Part shown: piece by piece, positions 8,222 through 16,342 of the stretch
Layout: each line of letters begins with the position of its first letter
Position numbering within the stretch: position 1 is the first letter of the stretch
Origin: Kiritimatiellia bacterium
Lineage (GTDB): Bacteria > Verrucomicrobiota > Kiritimatiellia > CAIVKH01
Reading direction: 5' to 3'
Length of the DNA: 64,000 nucleotides
NCBI GenBank assembly: GCA_025054615.1
Contig: JANWZO010000008.1
Coordinates: forward strand, 38,745 to 102,744
Notes under the pieces: model-generated
What the model saw: the letters and a program-made list of their open reading frames with translations, nothing else
Database searches by the model: none
Told to the model about the DNA's origin: nothing
Made by a program: the position numbers and the translations under genes

Positions 8222-9360
8222 GCCTTCTTCTCCACAATCGGTTGGATGGCCGGGTGCACGACCGCCCCATTGTGCGTGACGAGGCAGCCCTTGATGATGT
8301 CATCCTCCGAATTCAGCACAAAGGACTTCGTTTCCCGATTCCAGAAGTGTTCAATGAAATTCGCGAGGTTGCTCGAGAACATCTGGCTGGCATGCGCCGG
8401 AACCCGACCCGGCATGTTGCCGTATCCCAGAACCCGCACACCGTGGATGATCACTTCCTCGTCGAGCCGAGAGCCCTCCACATTTCCGCCCGTTTCCACG
8501 GCGAGGTCCACAATCACGCTGCCGGGCTTCATGCCGCGGATCATTTCATCCGTGATAATCAGCGGCGCGCGCTTGCCGAAAACCTGCGCCGTAGTGATGA
8601 CGACATCGGCGTTCGCGCAGCTCCTCGCCATCGCCTCGCGCTGCTTACGCAACTGTTCCTCCGTCAGCGCCTTCGCGTATCCGTCCTTCGTCTGCCCTGT
8701 TTCGCCGAGGTCGATTTTGAGAAATTTCGCGCCGAGCGATTTGACCTGTTCTTCCACGACCGGCCGCGTGTCAAACGCCTCCACGACCGCGCCGAGCCTT
8801 TTGGCCGTCGCGATGGCCTGCAGACCCGCCACGCCCGCGCCCACGACGAAAACGCGCGCCGGCGCGATGGTTCCGGCTGGCGTCGACATCATTGGAAAGA
8901 TTTTGTCCAGCCGATTCGCCGCCATCAGTACGGCGACGTATCCGGCGAGATTGGCCTGTGAGCTCAACACGTCCATTTTCTGCGCAATGGTTGTTCGCGG
9001 AATCAGTTCCAAGCTGAATGCCGTCACCCCTGCATCGGCCAGCGCGCGGATGAGCTCCGGCGTCTGAAACGGATCGAGAAGACTGACGTGCAGGCATCCG
9101 GCCCGCAGTAGCCGGATATCCTCGAGCGGCGGCTTCCGCAACCGAAGGACCAGGTCCGCCGATTTCAGAGCGGTCATGCGGTCGGATTCGACCGTGGCCC
9201 CCGCTCGTTCGTAAGCCTCATCCGGGATACCGATGGATTCTCCGATTCCGCATTCGACAGAAACGGAGGCGCCCAACCTGACAAGTTTTTCCGCCGAAGG
9301 GGGGATCAGCGGGACCCGCCGTTCGCCTTGCGCGCGTTCGCGCAACACAACAATCTTCAT
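8218..9360 (-). CDS. pntAA: NAD(P) transhydrogenase subunit alpha, part 1
   Basis: The 380-residue soluble protein is domain I of proton-translocating transhydrogenase, the NAD(H)-binding part related to alanine dehydrogenase. It begins MKIVVLRERAQGERRVPLIP, contains the paired motifs RTTIAQKMDVLSSQANLAGY and VFVVGAGVAGLQAIATAKRLGA, the latter the Rossmann glycine fingerprint, and then DTRPVVEEQVKSLGAKF. The RVPAHASQMFSSNL segment near the end is also characteristic. It leads a pntAA-pntAB-pntB-pgl gene set on the minus strand, with 4-bp overlaps between the subunits. The divergent DUF547 gene starts about 80 bp upstream. Confidence 0.96.
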   Translation of the reverse strand: MKIVVLRERAQGERRVPLIPPSAEKLVRLGASVSVECGIGESIGIPDEAYERAGATVESDRMTALKSADLVLRLRKPPLEDIRLLRAGCLHVSLLDPFQTPELIRALADAGVTAFSLELIPRTTIAQKMDVLSSQANLAGYVAVLMAANRLDKIFPMMSTPAGTIAPARVFVVGAGVAGLQAIATAKRLGAVVEAFDTRPVVEEQVKSLGAKFLKIDLGETGQTKDGYAKALTEEQLRKQREAMARSCANADVVITTAQVFGKRAPLIITDEMIRGMKPGSVIVDLAVETGGNVEGSRLDEEVIIHGVRVLGYGNMPGRVPAHASQMFSSNLANFIEHFWNRETKSFVLNSEDDIIKGCLVTHNGAVVHPAIQPIVEKKA

Positions 9361-9440
9361 AACAGGCGAAGAGAAAAGCAGTCCCTTGCACCCGCATCAA
9401 GCTTTTGATCAGAGCTGCGCATTATGATACAAACTTTGCC

Positions 9441-10235
9441 ATGAACATATTAAGCCTCGCGTGCGTCGGAGCAGGGCTGCTGTTCATCCTTGCCGCCCAG
9501 TCGCCGGCCGCTGACATCGATGATCCGCTAGCGGCGGCAAACGCGATCTATGCGGAACTCCTCGCTAACCACGTGAAGGACGGCCGGGTCGACTACCGCG
9601 GCCTGCGGGCCCGGCGCGACCAAATTCAGGAATGCCTGAAAATGTACGGTTCCATCCGATTGAGTCGGTTCGATCGATGGACGATCCCGGAGCGGCTCGC
9701 CTTTCTTTCGAACCTTTACAACCTGTATGTTTTGAAAATCATCCTTGACGATTATCCACTATCCAGCATCCGGAAAGCCGGCGGGTGGTTCAGCGGCGAC
9801 CCGTTTGAGTGGAAAGTCGTCTCTATCTTCGGTCACCGGACATCACTTTTGATCATTCACAAGAACTATCTTCGTCGCGACTACGCCGAGCCGGGGATCC
9901 ATTTCGCCGTCTGCCAGGGCGCCCGATCCAGCCCCCCGCTTCGCCATGAACCGTACAACGGGGAACATTATTATGACCAGATTGCCGACCAGGCCCGGGT
10001 CTTTCTTTCGAGGGCTCCCGACAATCAGATTGATGTCAAGCGCCGACGAATGGTGCTCTCGCCGATCTTCAAATGGTATGAAGAGGACTTCGCGCGATAC
10101 GCCGGCGGAGTCGAGGGCTACATTCGGATCATCGCCCCGCCAGAGTGGGGCGTCCGCGATGCGCCGGGTCGTTTTTCCGTATCTTATTCCCGCTTCGACT
10201 GGAAGCTGAACGACGCCAACCCCGGGCGCAAGTGA
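9441..10235 (+). CDS. Secreted DUF547-domain protein
   Basis: The 264-residue protein starts with a signal peptide (MNILSLACVGAGLLFILAA, cleavage probably near QSPAA). The rest matches the DUF547 family: VDYRGLRARRDQIQECL, ERLAFLSNLYNLYVLKIILDDYP, then HFAVCQGARSSPPLRHEPYN with the conserved Cys, and a late SPIFKWYEEDF. The family is widespread and of unknown function, with a fold related to papain-like or transglutaminase domains according to family descriptions. The ATG at 9441 is preferred because it opens the signal peptide. A TATGAT box ends 12 nt before it and no Shine-Dalgarno is seen. The stop is followed after 2 nt by zwf, so the two genes are probably co-transcribed. Confidence 0.85.
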   Translation: MNILSLACVGAGLLFILAAQSPAADIDDPLAAANAIYAELLANHVKDGRVDYRGLRARRDQIQECLKMYGSIRLSRFDRWTIPERLAFLSNLYNLYVLKIILDDYPLSSIRKAGGWFSGDPFEWKVVSIFGHRTSLLIIHKNYLRRDYAEPGIHFAVCQGARSSPPLRHEPYNGEHYYDQIADQARVFLSRAPDNQIDVKRRRMVLSPIFKWYEEDFARYAGGVEGYIRIIAPPEWGVRDAPGRFSVSYSRFDWKLNDANPGRK

Positions 10236-10237
10236 AC

Positions 10238-11794
10238 ATGCACGCGATCGGCGCGCCGTTCGTCACCTCGGCCAATTTGTCCGTCCGGGTAACCGATCCG
10301 GCCACGATCGTCATCTTTGGCGCATCCGGTGACCTTGCACGCCGGAAGTTGCTGCCCGCCCTCTATGCGATGCACGTCCAGCGCCTGCTGCCCGATAATT
10401 TCGCCATCTTCGCCGTCGCCCGCCGCGAATACACCGACGAGTCCTATCGCGGATTCGTCGCCGAGTCGCTGCACGAGTTTTCGCGTATCCGCCCCGATCC
10501 CGAATCGCTGCAGGACTTTTGCCGACGCGTTTTCTACCACCCGGCCGACATCAGCCTTTACCAAGCCTATCGAACCTTGCGCACCCGCCTGTTTGACCGG
10601 CGCATCTTCCCGCCCAACCACGTGTTCTACCTGTCCGTCAAGCCGGAGCTGTTCCACATTGCGCTCGAAAACCTTCGCGCGGCGGGCCTCGTGCAGCCGC
10701 CGGACGGTGACCACTGGAGTCGTGCCGTCATTGAAAAGCCCTTTGGTCGCGATCTGGATAGCGCACGATTGCTCAACCGGGTCGTGCTGCAGCACCTCGA
10801 CGAATCTCAGGTCTACCGGATCGACCATTATCTCGGCAAGGAGACGGTCCAGAACATCCTCTCCTTCCGTTTCGCCAACGCCATCTTCGAACCGCTCTTC
10901 AACAGTCACCTGGTCGACCACATCCAGATTACCGTGGCCGAAACCGTCGGCATGGAGAGCGGGCGGGGCGCCTACTACGATGCGAGCGGCGCGCTCCGCG
11001 ACATGCTGCAAAACCACATGTTGCAACTGCTTTGCCTCGTTGCGATGGAGCCGCCCTCAGGACTCACCGCTCATGCGCTTCGAAATGAAAAGGTCAAGGT
11101 CCTCCAATCGATCCGCCCCTTTTCACGCGAAGAGCTCACGCGATCGGTCGTTCGCGCGCAATACACCGCAGGGGCCGATCCCTCTGTCCCGGGATATCTC
11201 GCGGAAGAGCGAATTCCTTCCAATTCAACGACGGAAACCTACGTCGCTCTTCGCCTTCATATCGACAACTGGCGCTGGGCGGGCACGCCGATCTTTCTGC
11301 GGACGGGCAAGCGGATGGCAAGGCGGCTCACCGAAATCGCGATTCAATTCAAAAAGCCACCCCTCCAGTGGTTTCAGCTCGTCGAATGCGTCGGCGACGT
11401 GTGTGACCTCTCCCGTGCGAGCCCCAACCTGCTTGTCTTCCGAATCCAGCCGGACGAGGGCATTTCCCTTCGGTTTGCCGCCAAGCGGCCGGTACCGCAA
11501 ATCCTCGTGGAAAATGTGACGATGGAATTTTCTTATTCCTCCACCTGGCAGCGGCAACTGCCGGAAGCCTATGAGCGCCTGCTCCTCGACGTGCTGCGCG
11601 GCGACTCCACCCTCTTCATGCGGTCGGACGAGGTCGAGTCCGCGTGGGCGGTGGTCGATCCGATCCTCCGCGCCTGGCAAGAGGACCCCTCCTTCCCGCT
11701 GGCCACCTATCCGGCCGGTTCGTGGGGCCCGCCCGAGGCCGATGCCCTATTTCTGCATCCGGACCAGTCGTGGCGCAACCCCGCCGGGACCTGA
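10238..11794 (+). CDS. zwf: Glucose-6-phosphate 1-dehydrogenase
   Basis: The 518-residue protein has the NADP-binding motif GASGDLARRKLLPALY near residue 30 and the active-site motif RIDHYLGKETVQNI, followed by the long beta-plus-alpha domain of the family, including RTGKRM. It catalyses the first oxidative pentose phosphate step and yields NADPH. The ATG at 10238 is used, right after the DUF547 stop; an in-frame GTG lies 6 nt earlier, and a much longer open frame runs back inside DUF547. Together with pgl and the transhydrogenase genes on the opposite strand it forms an NADPH-related neighbourhood. The gene faces rubredoxin, and a set of dyad repeats lies between them. Confidence 0.96.
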   Translation: MHAIGAPFVTSANLSVRVTDPATIVIFGASGDLARRKLLPALYAMHVQRLLPDNFAIFAVARREYTDESYRGFVAESLHEFSRIRPDPESLQDFCRRVFYHPADISLYQAYRTLRTRLFDRRIFPPNHVFYLSVKPELFHIALENLRAAGLVQPPDGDHWSRAVIEKPFGRDLDSARLLNRVVLQHLDESQVYRIDHYLGKETVQNILSFRFANAIFEPLFNSHLVDHIQITVAETVGMESGRGAYYDASGALRDMLQNHMLQLLCLVAMEPPSGLTAHALRNEKVKVLQSIRPFSREELTRSVVRAQYTAGADPSVPGYLAEERIPSNSTTETYVALRLHIDNWRWAGTPIFLRTGKRMARRLTEIAIQFKKPPLQWFQLVECVGDVCDLSRASPNLLVFRIQPDEGISLRFAAKRPVPQILVENVTMEFSYSSTWQRQLPEAYERLLLDVLRGDSTLFMRSDEVESAWAVVDPILRAWQEDPSFPLATYPAGSWGPPEADALFLHPDQSWRNPAGT

Positions 11795-11872
11795 CGGGTA
11801 CTTTCCGAGGATTTCACTCATGGGACGCGCCGCTGTTGCCAGACCGGCAGTAGGTTTGCGGCCGATGCCGTA

Positions 11873-11939
11873 AAATTTCCATGGTGTGGAATTTCCATGC
11901 GATGGAAATTTCAAAAAAATTTTTTCCATAGCATGGAAA
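11873..11939. repeat. Three tandem AT-rich dyads of the form TTTCCAT-N3-ATGGAAA
   Basis: Between the convergent zwf and rubredoxin genes are three inverted repeats in a row. The first (about 11873-11894) is imperfect. The second (11890-11910) is a perfect dyad with 9-bp arms AATTTCCAT and ATGGAAATT around GCG. The third (11923-11939) has 7-bp arms TTTCCAT and ATGGAAA around AGC. Copies two and three are joined by a run of seven A and then six T. The location between gene ends fits a bidirectional terminator or a dispersed genomic repeat, while the regular 3-nt spacer also resembles a protein binding site. Confidence 0.7.
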
Positions 11940-12004
11940 TCGCAGCGGAAAACGCAGCGGGGCGGTTTGGCTGTCACCGGTCACGAGACCGGAGCCAATT
12001 CCGT

Positions 12005-12187
12005 TTAGAGCGGCTCAAAGGCCTTTTTGAGAGCAAGGCACATGGGGCAGACCCAGCTCTCTGGAAGGGCTTCGAAGGGCGTCCCCGGTGCGATGCCATG
12101 CTCGGGATCGCCGACCACCGGATCATAGATGTAACCGCAGCAGGTACAGACCCACCGCTCCGCGACTGGGTGGTTGGCAGTTGTCAT
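12005..12187 (-). CDS. Rubredoxin
   Basis: The 60-residue protein has both iron-binding knuckles of rubredoxin, [12 protein letters not shown] and [16 protein letters not shown], in a domain of normal length with the usual [17 protein letters not shown] linker. The second knuckle reads CPMCL where most rubredoxins have CPxCG. It is a small cytosolic one-electron carrier; partners cannot be identified from its surroundings. The gene stands alone, has a promoter whose -10 box ends 9 nt before the ATG, and lacks a Shine-Dalgarno sequence. Confidence 0.95.
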   Translation of the reverse strand: MTTANHPVAERWVCTCCGYIYDPVVGDPEHGIAPGTPFEALPESWVCPMCLALKKAFEPL

Positions 12188-12196
12188 CGCGAAAAA

Positions 12197-12224
12197 TTAG
12201 TACTAGATAAGGTTGACGGGTCAA
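12197..12224 (-). promoter_or_regulatory. Promoter of the rubredoxin gene, nearly leaderless
   Basis: On the minus strand TTGACC (12224-12219) and TACTAA (12202-12197) are separated by 16 nt. The -10 box ends 9 nt before the rubredoxin ATG, so any 5' leader would be about 2-3 nt. Confidence 0.5.
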
Positions 12225-12336
12225 GCGAGCCGTCGATGAGCGCGGGCGCTGGCGGCCGGCCCCCGCCGGTCTGTCCGGGCTCGAGTGCGCGAGGTCGCGC
12301 GTGTGAACCGGCTGGCGAACAAAGATCCGAAGAACC

Positions 12337-13137
12337 ATGAAGAAAAACGCGCAAATCATCACGGGATTGGGTGAAGGGGATGTTGCCCAGTACGCCTTTT
12401 TGCCCGGCGATCCCGGGCGGGTCCCGAAAATCACCGAGGGGTGGGAGGATCTCCGCGAAGTCTGCCGCGTGCGCGAGTATGTGGTGCAGACGGGAATCGT
12501 CCAGGGCGTTCGAATGACGGCGGCCTCAACCGGCATCGGAGGTCCCTCTCTAGCCATCCTCGTGGAAGAGCTCGCAAAGCTCGGCACGCATACCTTTATT
12601 CGTGTGGGGAACAGCGGCGCGATCGCTGACGAGGTCCAACTGGGTGATTACGTCATTTCAACGGGTGCCATCCGCGATGACGGGACCTCGCGCACGTATG
12701 TGGGGATCGAGTATCCCGCGGTCGCCGACTTCCGCGTGGTCTCCGCGCTCGTGGAGGCGGCCCGGCGCAGCGGTGCGCGCTTCCACACGGGAATCACGGT
12801 CTCCACCGATGGATTTTACTCGCGGAACAAGGTTCTCGACGCGGAAGGGCGAATGCGGCCGATGTCTTTCCGGGGCTATGAACAGAGCTGGATGAATGAT
12901 GTATGCGCCGATTGGAAGCGCGCCCGAGCGCTGAACGTCGAGATGGAATCAGCGACGTTGTTCACGATCTGCAACCTGTTTGGCCTTCGGGCCGGGACCA
13001 TCTGCACCGTGTCCGACCGCACGCCTTGGAGCGCCCCGGGGCAGGACGCCCTTTCGCTGGATATGAACATCCGCGGCGCGATTCGGATCGCCATCGAGGC
13101 AGTTCTGGATCTGAGCCGCGCCGACCAACGGCCGTGA
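12337..13137 (+). CDS. Nucleoside phosphorylase, uridine phosphorylase-like
   Basis: The 266-residue protein belongs to the PNP/UDP phosphorylase family. The evidence is [15 protein letters not shown], the [30 protein letters not shown] segment, [21 protein letters not shown], and the ribose-binding [21 protein letters not shown] near residue 205. The overall pattern favours uridine phosphorylase over purine or MTA phosphorylase, though specificity is not proven by motifs. It cleaves nucleosides with phosphate for pyrimidine salvage. The stop overlaps the GTG start of thyA (GTGA), making an operon with thyA and folA devoted to thymidylate and pyrimidine metabolism. Confidence 0.88.
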   Translation: MKKNAQIITGLGEGDVAQYAFLPGDPGRVPKITEGWEDLREVCRVREYVVQTGIVQGVRMTAASTGIGGPSLAILVEELAKLGTHTFIRVGNSGAIADEVQLGDYVISTGAIRDDGTSRTYVGIEYPAVADFRVVSALVEAARRSGARFHTGITVSTDGFYSRNKVLDAEGRMRPMSFRGYEQSWMNDVCADWKRARALNVEMESATLFTICNLFGLRAGTICTVSDRTPWSAPGQDALSLDMNIRGAIRIAIEAVLDLSRADQRP

Positions 13138-13928
13138 GACAATACCACGAATTGCTGCGCAAGGTCCGTTTCGAGGGCGTTCGGAAAAGTGACCGAACAG
13201 GGACCGGCACGCTCAGCATCTTTGGCCACCAGATGCGCTTTGACCTGTCGGAAGGATTTCCGCTGGTCACGACCAAAAAACTGCACGTCCGATCGATCAT
13301 TCATGAGTTGTTGTGGTTCCTCCGTGGCGACACGAATATTCGATATTTGCATGAGCACGGCGTAACCATCTGGGACGAATGGGCGGATGAAAACGGCGAT
13401 CTCGGGCCGATTTACGGCGCCCAGTGGCGTTCGTGGCGGAGCGCCGACGGGCGAGTGATTGACCAGATCGCATGGGTCGTCGAAGAAATCCGACGAAATC
13501 CCGACTCCCGACGGTTGGTGGTCACGGCGTGGAATCCTGGCGAGCTGGATCAGATGGCCTTGGCGCCGTGTCACTGTCTCTTCCAGTTTTACGTCGCGGA
13601 GGGTCGCCTCTCGTGCCAGCTTTACCAGCGAAGCGGAGATGTCTTTCTCGGCGTCCCCTTCAACATTGCATCGTACGCCCTGTTGACGCTGATGATGGCG
13701 CAGGTCACGGGATATCAGCCCGGTGAGTTCATCCATACGCTCGGCGACGCGCACCTCTATCTCAATCACCTGGAACAGGCGGACCTGCAGTTGAGTCGGA
13801 CGCCTTTCCCCCTCCCGACGATGCGGCTGAATCCGGAAGTTCGATCCATTTTTGAGTTCCGCTACGAGGATTTTACGCTCGAGAATTACCAGTGCCATCC
13901 GGCGATTCCGGCGCCGGTCGCCGTCTGA
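13134..13928 (+). CDS. thyA: Thymidylate synthase
   Basis: The 264-residue length equals that of the classic bacterial ThyA. Diagnostic segments are [44 protein letters not shown], the catalytic Cys in [13 protein letters not shown], and [20 protein letters not shown]. It methylates dUMP to dTMP using methylenetetrahydrofolate and leaves dihydrofolate. The GTG at 13134 overlaps the stop of the upstream phosphorylase gene and gives the exact expected N terminus ([10 protein letters not shown]). The stop overlaps the folA start by 1 nt (TGATG), so dihydrofolate made here is reduced by its direct operon partner. Confidence 0.97.
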   Translation: MRQYHELLRKVRFEGVRKSDRTGTGTLSIFGHQMRFDLSEGFPLVTTKKLHVRSIIHELLWFLRGDTNIRYLHEHGVTIWDEWADENGDLGPIYGAQWRSWRSADGRVIDQIAWVVEEIRRNPDSRRLVVTAWNPGELDQMALAPCHCLFQFYVAEGRLSCQLYQRSGDVFLGVPFNIASYALLTLMMAQVTGYQPGEFIHTLGDAHLYLNHLEQADLQLSRTPFPLPTMRLNPEVRSIFEFRYEDFTLENYQCHPAIPAPVAV

Positions 13929-14458
13929 TGCCGCGCGTGTCTATCGTTGCCGCCGTCGCCGAAAACGGCGTCATCGGGCGCGAGGGCCGGCTTCCCTGGC
14001 GGTTGCCTGCCGAGCTGCGGCGCTTCCGAGCGCTGACGATGGGCCACCCGGTCATCATGGGGCGCCGGACGTGGGAATCCCTGGGCCGGCCCCTCGCCGG
14101 TCGCCGGAATATCGTCATCAGCCGCACACCCGGCTTCCAAGTTTCTGGCGCGGAGATTGTACCTTCGCTGGAGGCGGCACTAAACCTCGCCCGGGATGCG
14201 GACGAGGTGTTCGTGATCGGCGGGGCGCGGCTGTTTGCGGAGGCGTTGCCACGGGCGGACCGGCTGTATCTGACGGTCGTGCACACCCGGCCGGATGGGG
14301 ATGTGTTCTTCCCATCGTGGGACCCCGCGGAATGGATCGAGATTTCGCGGGAAACGTACCCGGCCGATCGCGAAAATCCCATCGGATTTACGGCATGTGT
14401 TTATGAGCCTCGCGCGGCGCATGCGGGCAAGGGCCGCAGCGATAATTCTCGGGCATAG
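13928..14458 (+). CDS. folA: Dihydrofolate reductase
   Basis: The 176-residue protein contains VSIVAAVAENGVIGREGRLPWRLPAELRRF, with the conserved NGVIG and LPW motifs, then HPVIMGRRTWESLGRPLAGR, and VFVIGGARLFAEAL near residue 95, all standard for DHFR. It regenerates tetrahydrofolate after thymidylate synthesis. The start at 13928 overlaps the thyA stop by one base. The C-terminal 20 residues beyond the domain are basic and poorly conserved. The thyA-folA pair is common, and the nucleoside phosphorylase upstream completes a small pyrimidine operon. Confidence 0.96.
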   Translation: MPRVSIVAAVAENGVIGREGRLPWRLPAELRRFRALTMGHPVIMGRRTWESLGRPLAGRRNIVISRTPGFQVSGAEIVPSLEAALNLARDADEVFVIGGARLFAEALPRADRLYLTVVHTRPDGDVFFPSWDPAEWIEISRETYPADRENPIGFTACVYEPRAAHAGKGRSDNSRA

Positions 14459-14809
14459 TTTGTATCACCGACCGCGCTGAGCATTCGGTGAGCAGCGATT
14501 GAGGCACCAAATCTGCTCTGTTGCGGTATCAGAATGCAAATCCGCGCCCGTCGTGGACGATGCTATCTATGGAGAACGGAAGCTACACCGCCAATCATGT
14601 CGAATAATGGGCAAGGTTTCGGATGGGCGGCTCTTGTGCATCACCGCTGCGGCGAAGGTGCAAACTACGCTTTTTGCTAGAGAACATCTTGCGTATCGGC
14701 GGGCGCAACAAACGTATGATCCGGTGAACGGAATGGACGCTTGGCATCCCCTAAAGGCGAGCTAGGATGATTTGCGCATACGTTTTCGATTATCGGAAGG
14801 AGAGAATCC
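14459..14809. other. Intergenic region with no recognisable gene
   Basis: This 351-bp stretch separates folA from the oxidase-like gene. A short open frame runs through it on the plus strand, but it has no recognisable motif, no ribosome binding site and no hydrophobic or conserved pattern. The only clear signal is a Shine-Dalgarno sequence (GGAAGGAGAG) just before the next gene. Confidence 0.5.
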
Positions 14810-16225
14810 ATGCAAGCAACGTCGATTGCAGTGAGCGATGCGCCGGCCGGCAGCCGGTCCCGTTCCATGGGAATTGGAGTTGCGGCCTATGGCTGGCTGA
14901 TTGCATCGGCCGCGCTGCTTGCTCTGGTCTTCGGCTTGGCCATCCGAATTGAATGGCTTACTCCTGCACTGGACGCGATGCAGGCGCGCACCTTCGGCGC
15001 CGCTCTCACTCTCCACGGGGCGCTCTCCTTTTATTTCGTTCTTTTGCCACTCGGTTTCACTGTTCCCGCTCTGGTAACGCTTCGGTATTTATCGTCGGCC
15101 GGTGCCTTACCTTTTCCACGGCTCACCGCGTGGGGCTATGGTTTTTATGCCGCGGGGTTGGGGACTCTGGTCGTCTACGCTCTTGCCGGCGGCAGTGAGG
15201 CAGGCTGGAGCGGGGCAAATGTTTTTGGCGGAATTTTTGAGGGCGCCCGGCCCATCGGTCTGGCGGGTTTGTGTGCCGCGCTGTCTCTTGTGGCGCATGG
15301 AATTCAGGCGGCGTCTTCCGGCGGCATCCGAACTCTGCAACTTGCCGGAATGCTTTCGATATTCCTGCCTGCGGCCGGCGTGATGGCGCTTTTGACGGGC
15401 GCAGCACTGGCGCTTTGCATGACCGCGGTCTTATTGGACGGCCTGGGAGGCGTTCATTTGTTTGACCCGGTTGCGGGCGGCGATCCTAGAATGTATTTCT
15501 ATGCCTTTTCCATGTTTCGATCCTCCGCGCTGTCGCTTGTAGTGCTCGCACCGCTCCTGCTGAGCGCGGGTTGGCTGGAACCACGAGCAGAAATTCGCGT
15601 GAGGCCGAGAAGCGTTTGGACCGTCGCAGCCTTGGCCGTGTTTTCCGCTTTGCCGTTGGGAGGAACGGGCCTTGCGCTGAAATTCGCGGCGTGTTCCGCG
15701 GCCTGCCTTGCCATCGGCTTGCTGGCTGCTCGCATGGCCCAGCGCGCCCCGATGTCCGCCTCAGAGCGGCTCCTGCCGGCCGCCTTGTTCATTGGCGGCT
15801 TGCAGGCGTTGTTGGGCCAGTTCCTCCTAGCCACGCCGGTAGGCGCCCAGATCTCCGGCCAAACGACTTTGGAATCGGCGTGCCTTCATCTCGCGGCGAT
15901 GACATCTGTGGGTTTTGCCTGGCCCGCCGTCGCGTTGCTTGCCCGTTCGAATTCGGGGCCGCAGTCGGCTGGCCTCGATGCGTTTATCGTGGCCGCTGCC
16001 TTGGTTCTGTTCGCCGGCATTCAGGTCACTGTTATGCCCGACGCTCTTACCGGTCTCCACGGCCTGTCGTTCCGGGCGAATGCCTATCCCGCCGATTTTC
16101 AGGTATTGAAGGTGCTCGGCGCTGCCGGCTCGACAATCTTTGTGGTCGGGTTTGCGCTGCTATACATCGCCCTTTGGCGAGTCGTCCGCAACTCGTTTCC
16201 CGCAAAGGCGGATGCATCGGCCTGA
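14810..16225 (+). CDS. Degenerate heme-copper oxidase subunit I homologue
   Basis: This 471-residue protein has about 12 hydrophobic segments and the layout of heme-copper oxidase subunit I. FGAALTLHGALSFYFVLLP matches the second helix with its low-spin heme His (H69). HLFDPVAGGDPRMYFY (216-231) matches the conserved FDP..GGDP loop before helix six. ACLHLAAMTSVGF retains one His (H360) at the place of the second low-spin heme ligand. However, the HPEVY motif is replaced by SSALS (about 238-242), no HH pair follows, and the high-spin heme His is a Cys (C358). It therefore cannot form a CuB-heme centre. No subunit II or cytochrome c gene is adjacent. It may be a membrane b-type cytochrome or electron relay. 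Confidence 0.7.
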   Translation: MQATSIAVSDAPAGSRSRSMGIGVAAYGWLIASAALLALVFGLAIRIEWLTPALDAMQARTFGAALTLHGALSFYFVLLPLGFTVPALVTLRYLSSAGALPFPRLTAWGYGFYAAGLGTLVVYALAGGSEAGWSGANVFGGIFEGARPIGLAGLCAALSLVAHGIQAASSGGIRTLQLAGMLSIFLPAAGVMALLTGAALALCMTAVLLDGLGGVHLFDPVAGGDPRMYFYAFSMFRSSALSLVVLAPLLLSAGWLEPRAEIRVRPRSVWTVAALAVFSALPLGGTGLALKFAACSAACLAIGLLAARMAQRAPMSASERLLPAALFIGGLQALLGQFLLATPVGAQISGQTTLESACLHLAAMTSVGFAWPAVALLARSNSGPQSAGLDAFIVAAALVLFAGIQVTVMPDALTGLHGLSFRANAYPADFQVLKVLGAAGSTIFVVGFALLYIALWRVVRNSFPAKADASA

Positions 16226-16308
16226 GGGGCCGTTTGTAGGGAAGGAGTCGTTCACCGCGAGGCTGATAAAGCGCGGGGAGGGTCCTTTTCCACCGAACGC
16301 TCGTGAAT

Positions 16309-16336
16309 TTCTGACGCGCCCATATTGGTGTATAAT
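16309..16336 (+). promoter_or_regulatory. Promoter with consensus TATAAT directly before the TIGR03790 gene
   Basis: A perfect TATAAT box (16331-16336) ends 6 nt before the ATG at 16343; a weak -35 (TTTCTG, 16309-16314) lies 16 nt upstream. Transcription would start at the ATG itself, which favours the 16343 start over the ATG at 16337. Confidence 0.5.
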
Positions 16337-16342
16337 ATGCGT

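Noticed and set aside
10184..11026. Long frame antisense to zwf, and a 400-codon frame at 10317-11519 in another plus frame
   Set aside because: zwf has clear motifs along its length; these frames are Ser/Arg/Pro-rich shadows with no motif.
12876..13898. 340-codon minus-strand frame
   Set aside because: Antisense to thyA and the phosphorylase gene; no motif or ribosome site.
14499..14765. 88-codon frame between folA and the oxidase-like gene
   Set aside because: No ribosome binding site, no motif, no clear codon pattern; kept as non-coding.
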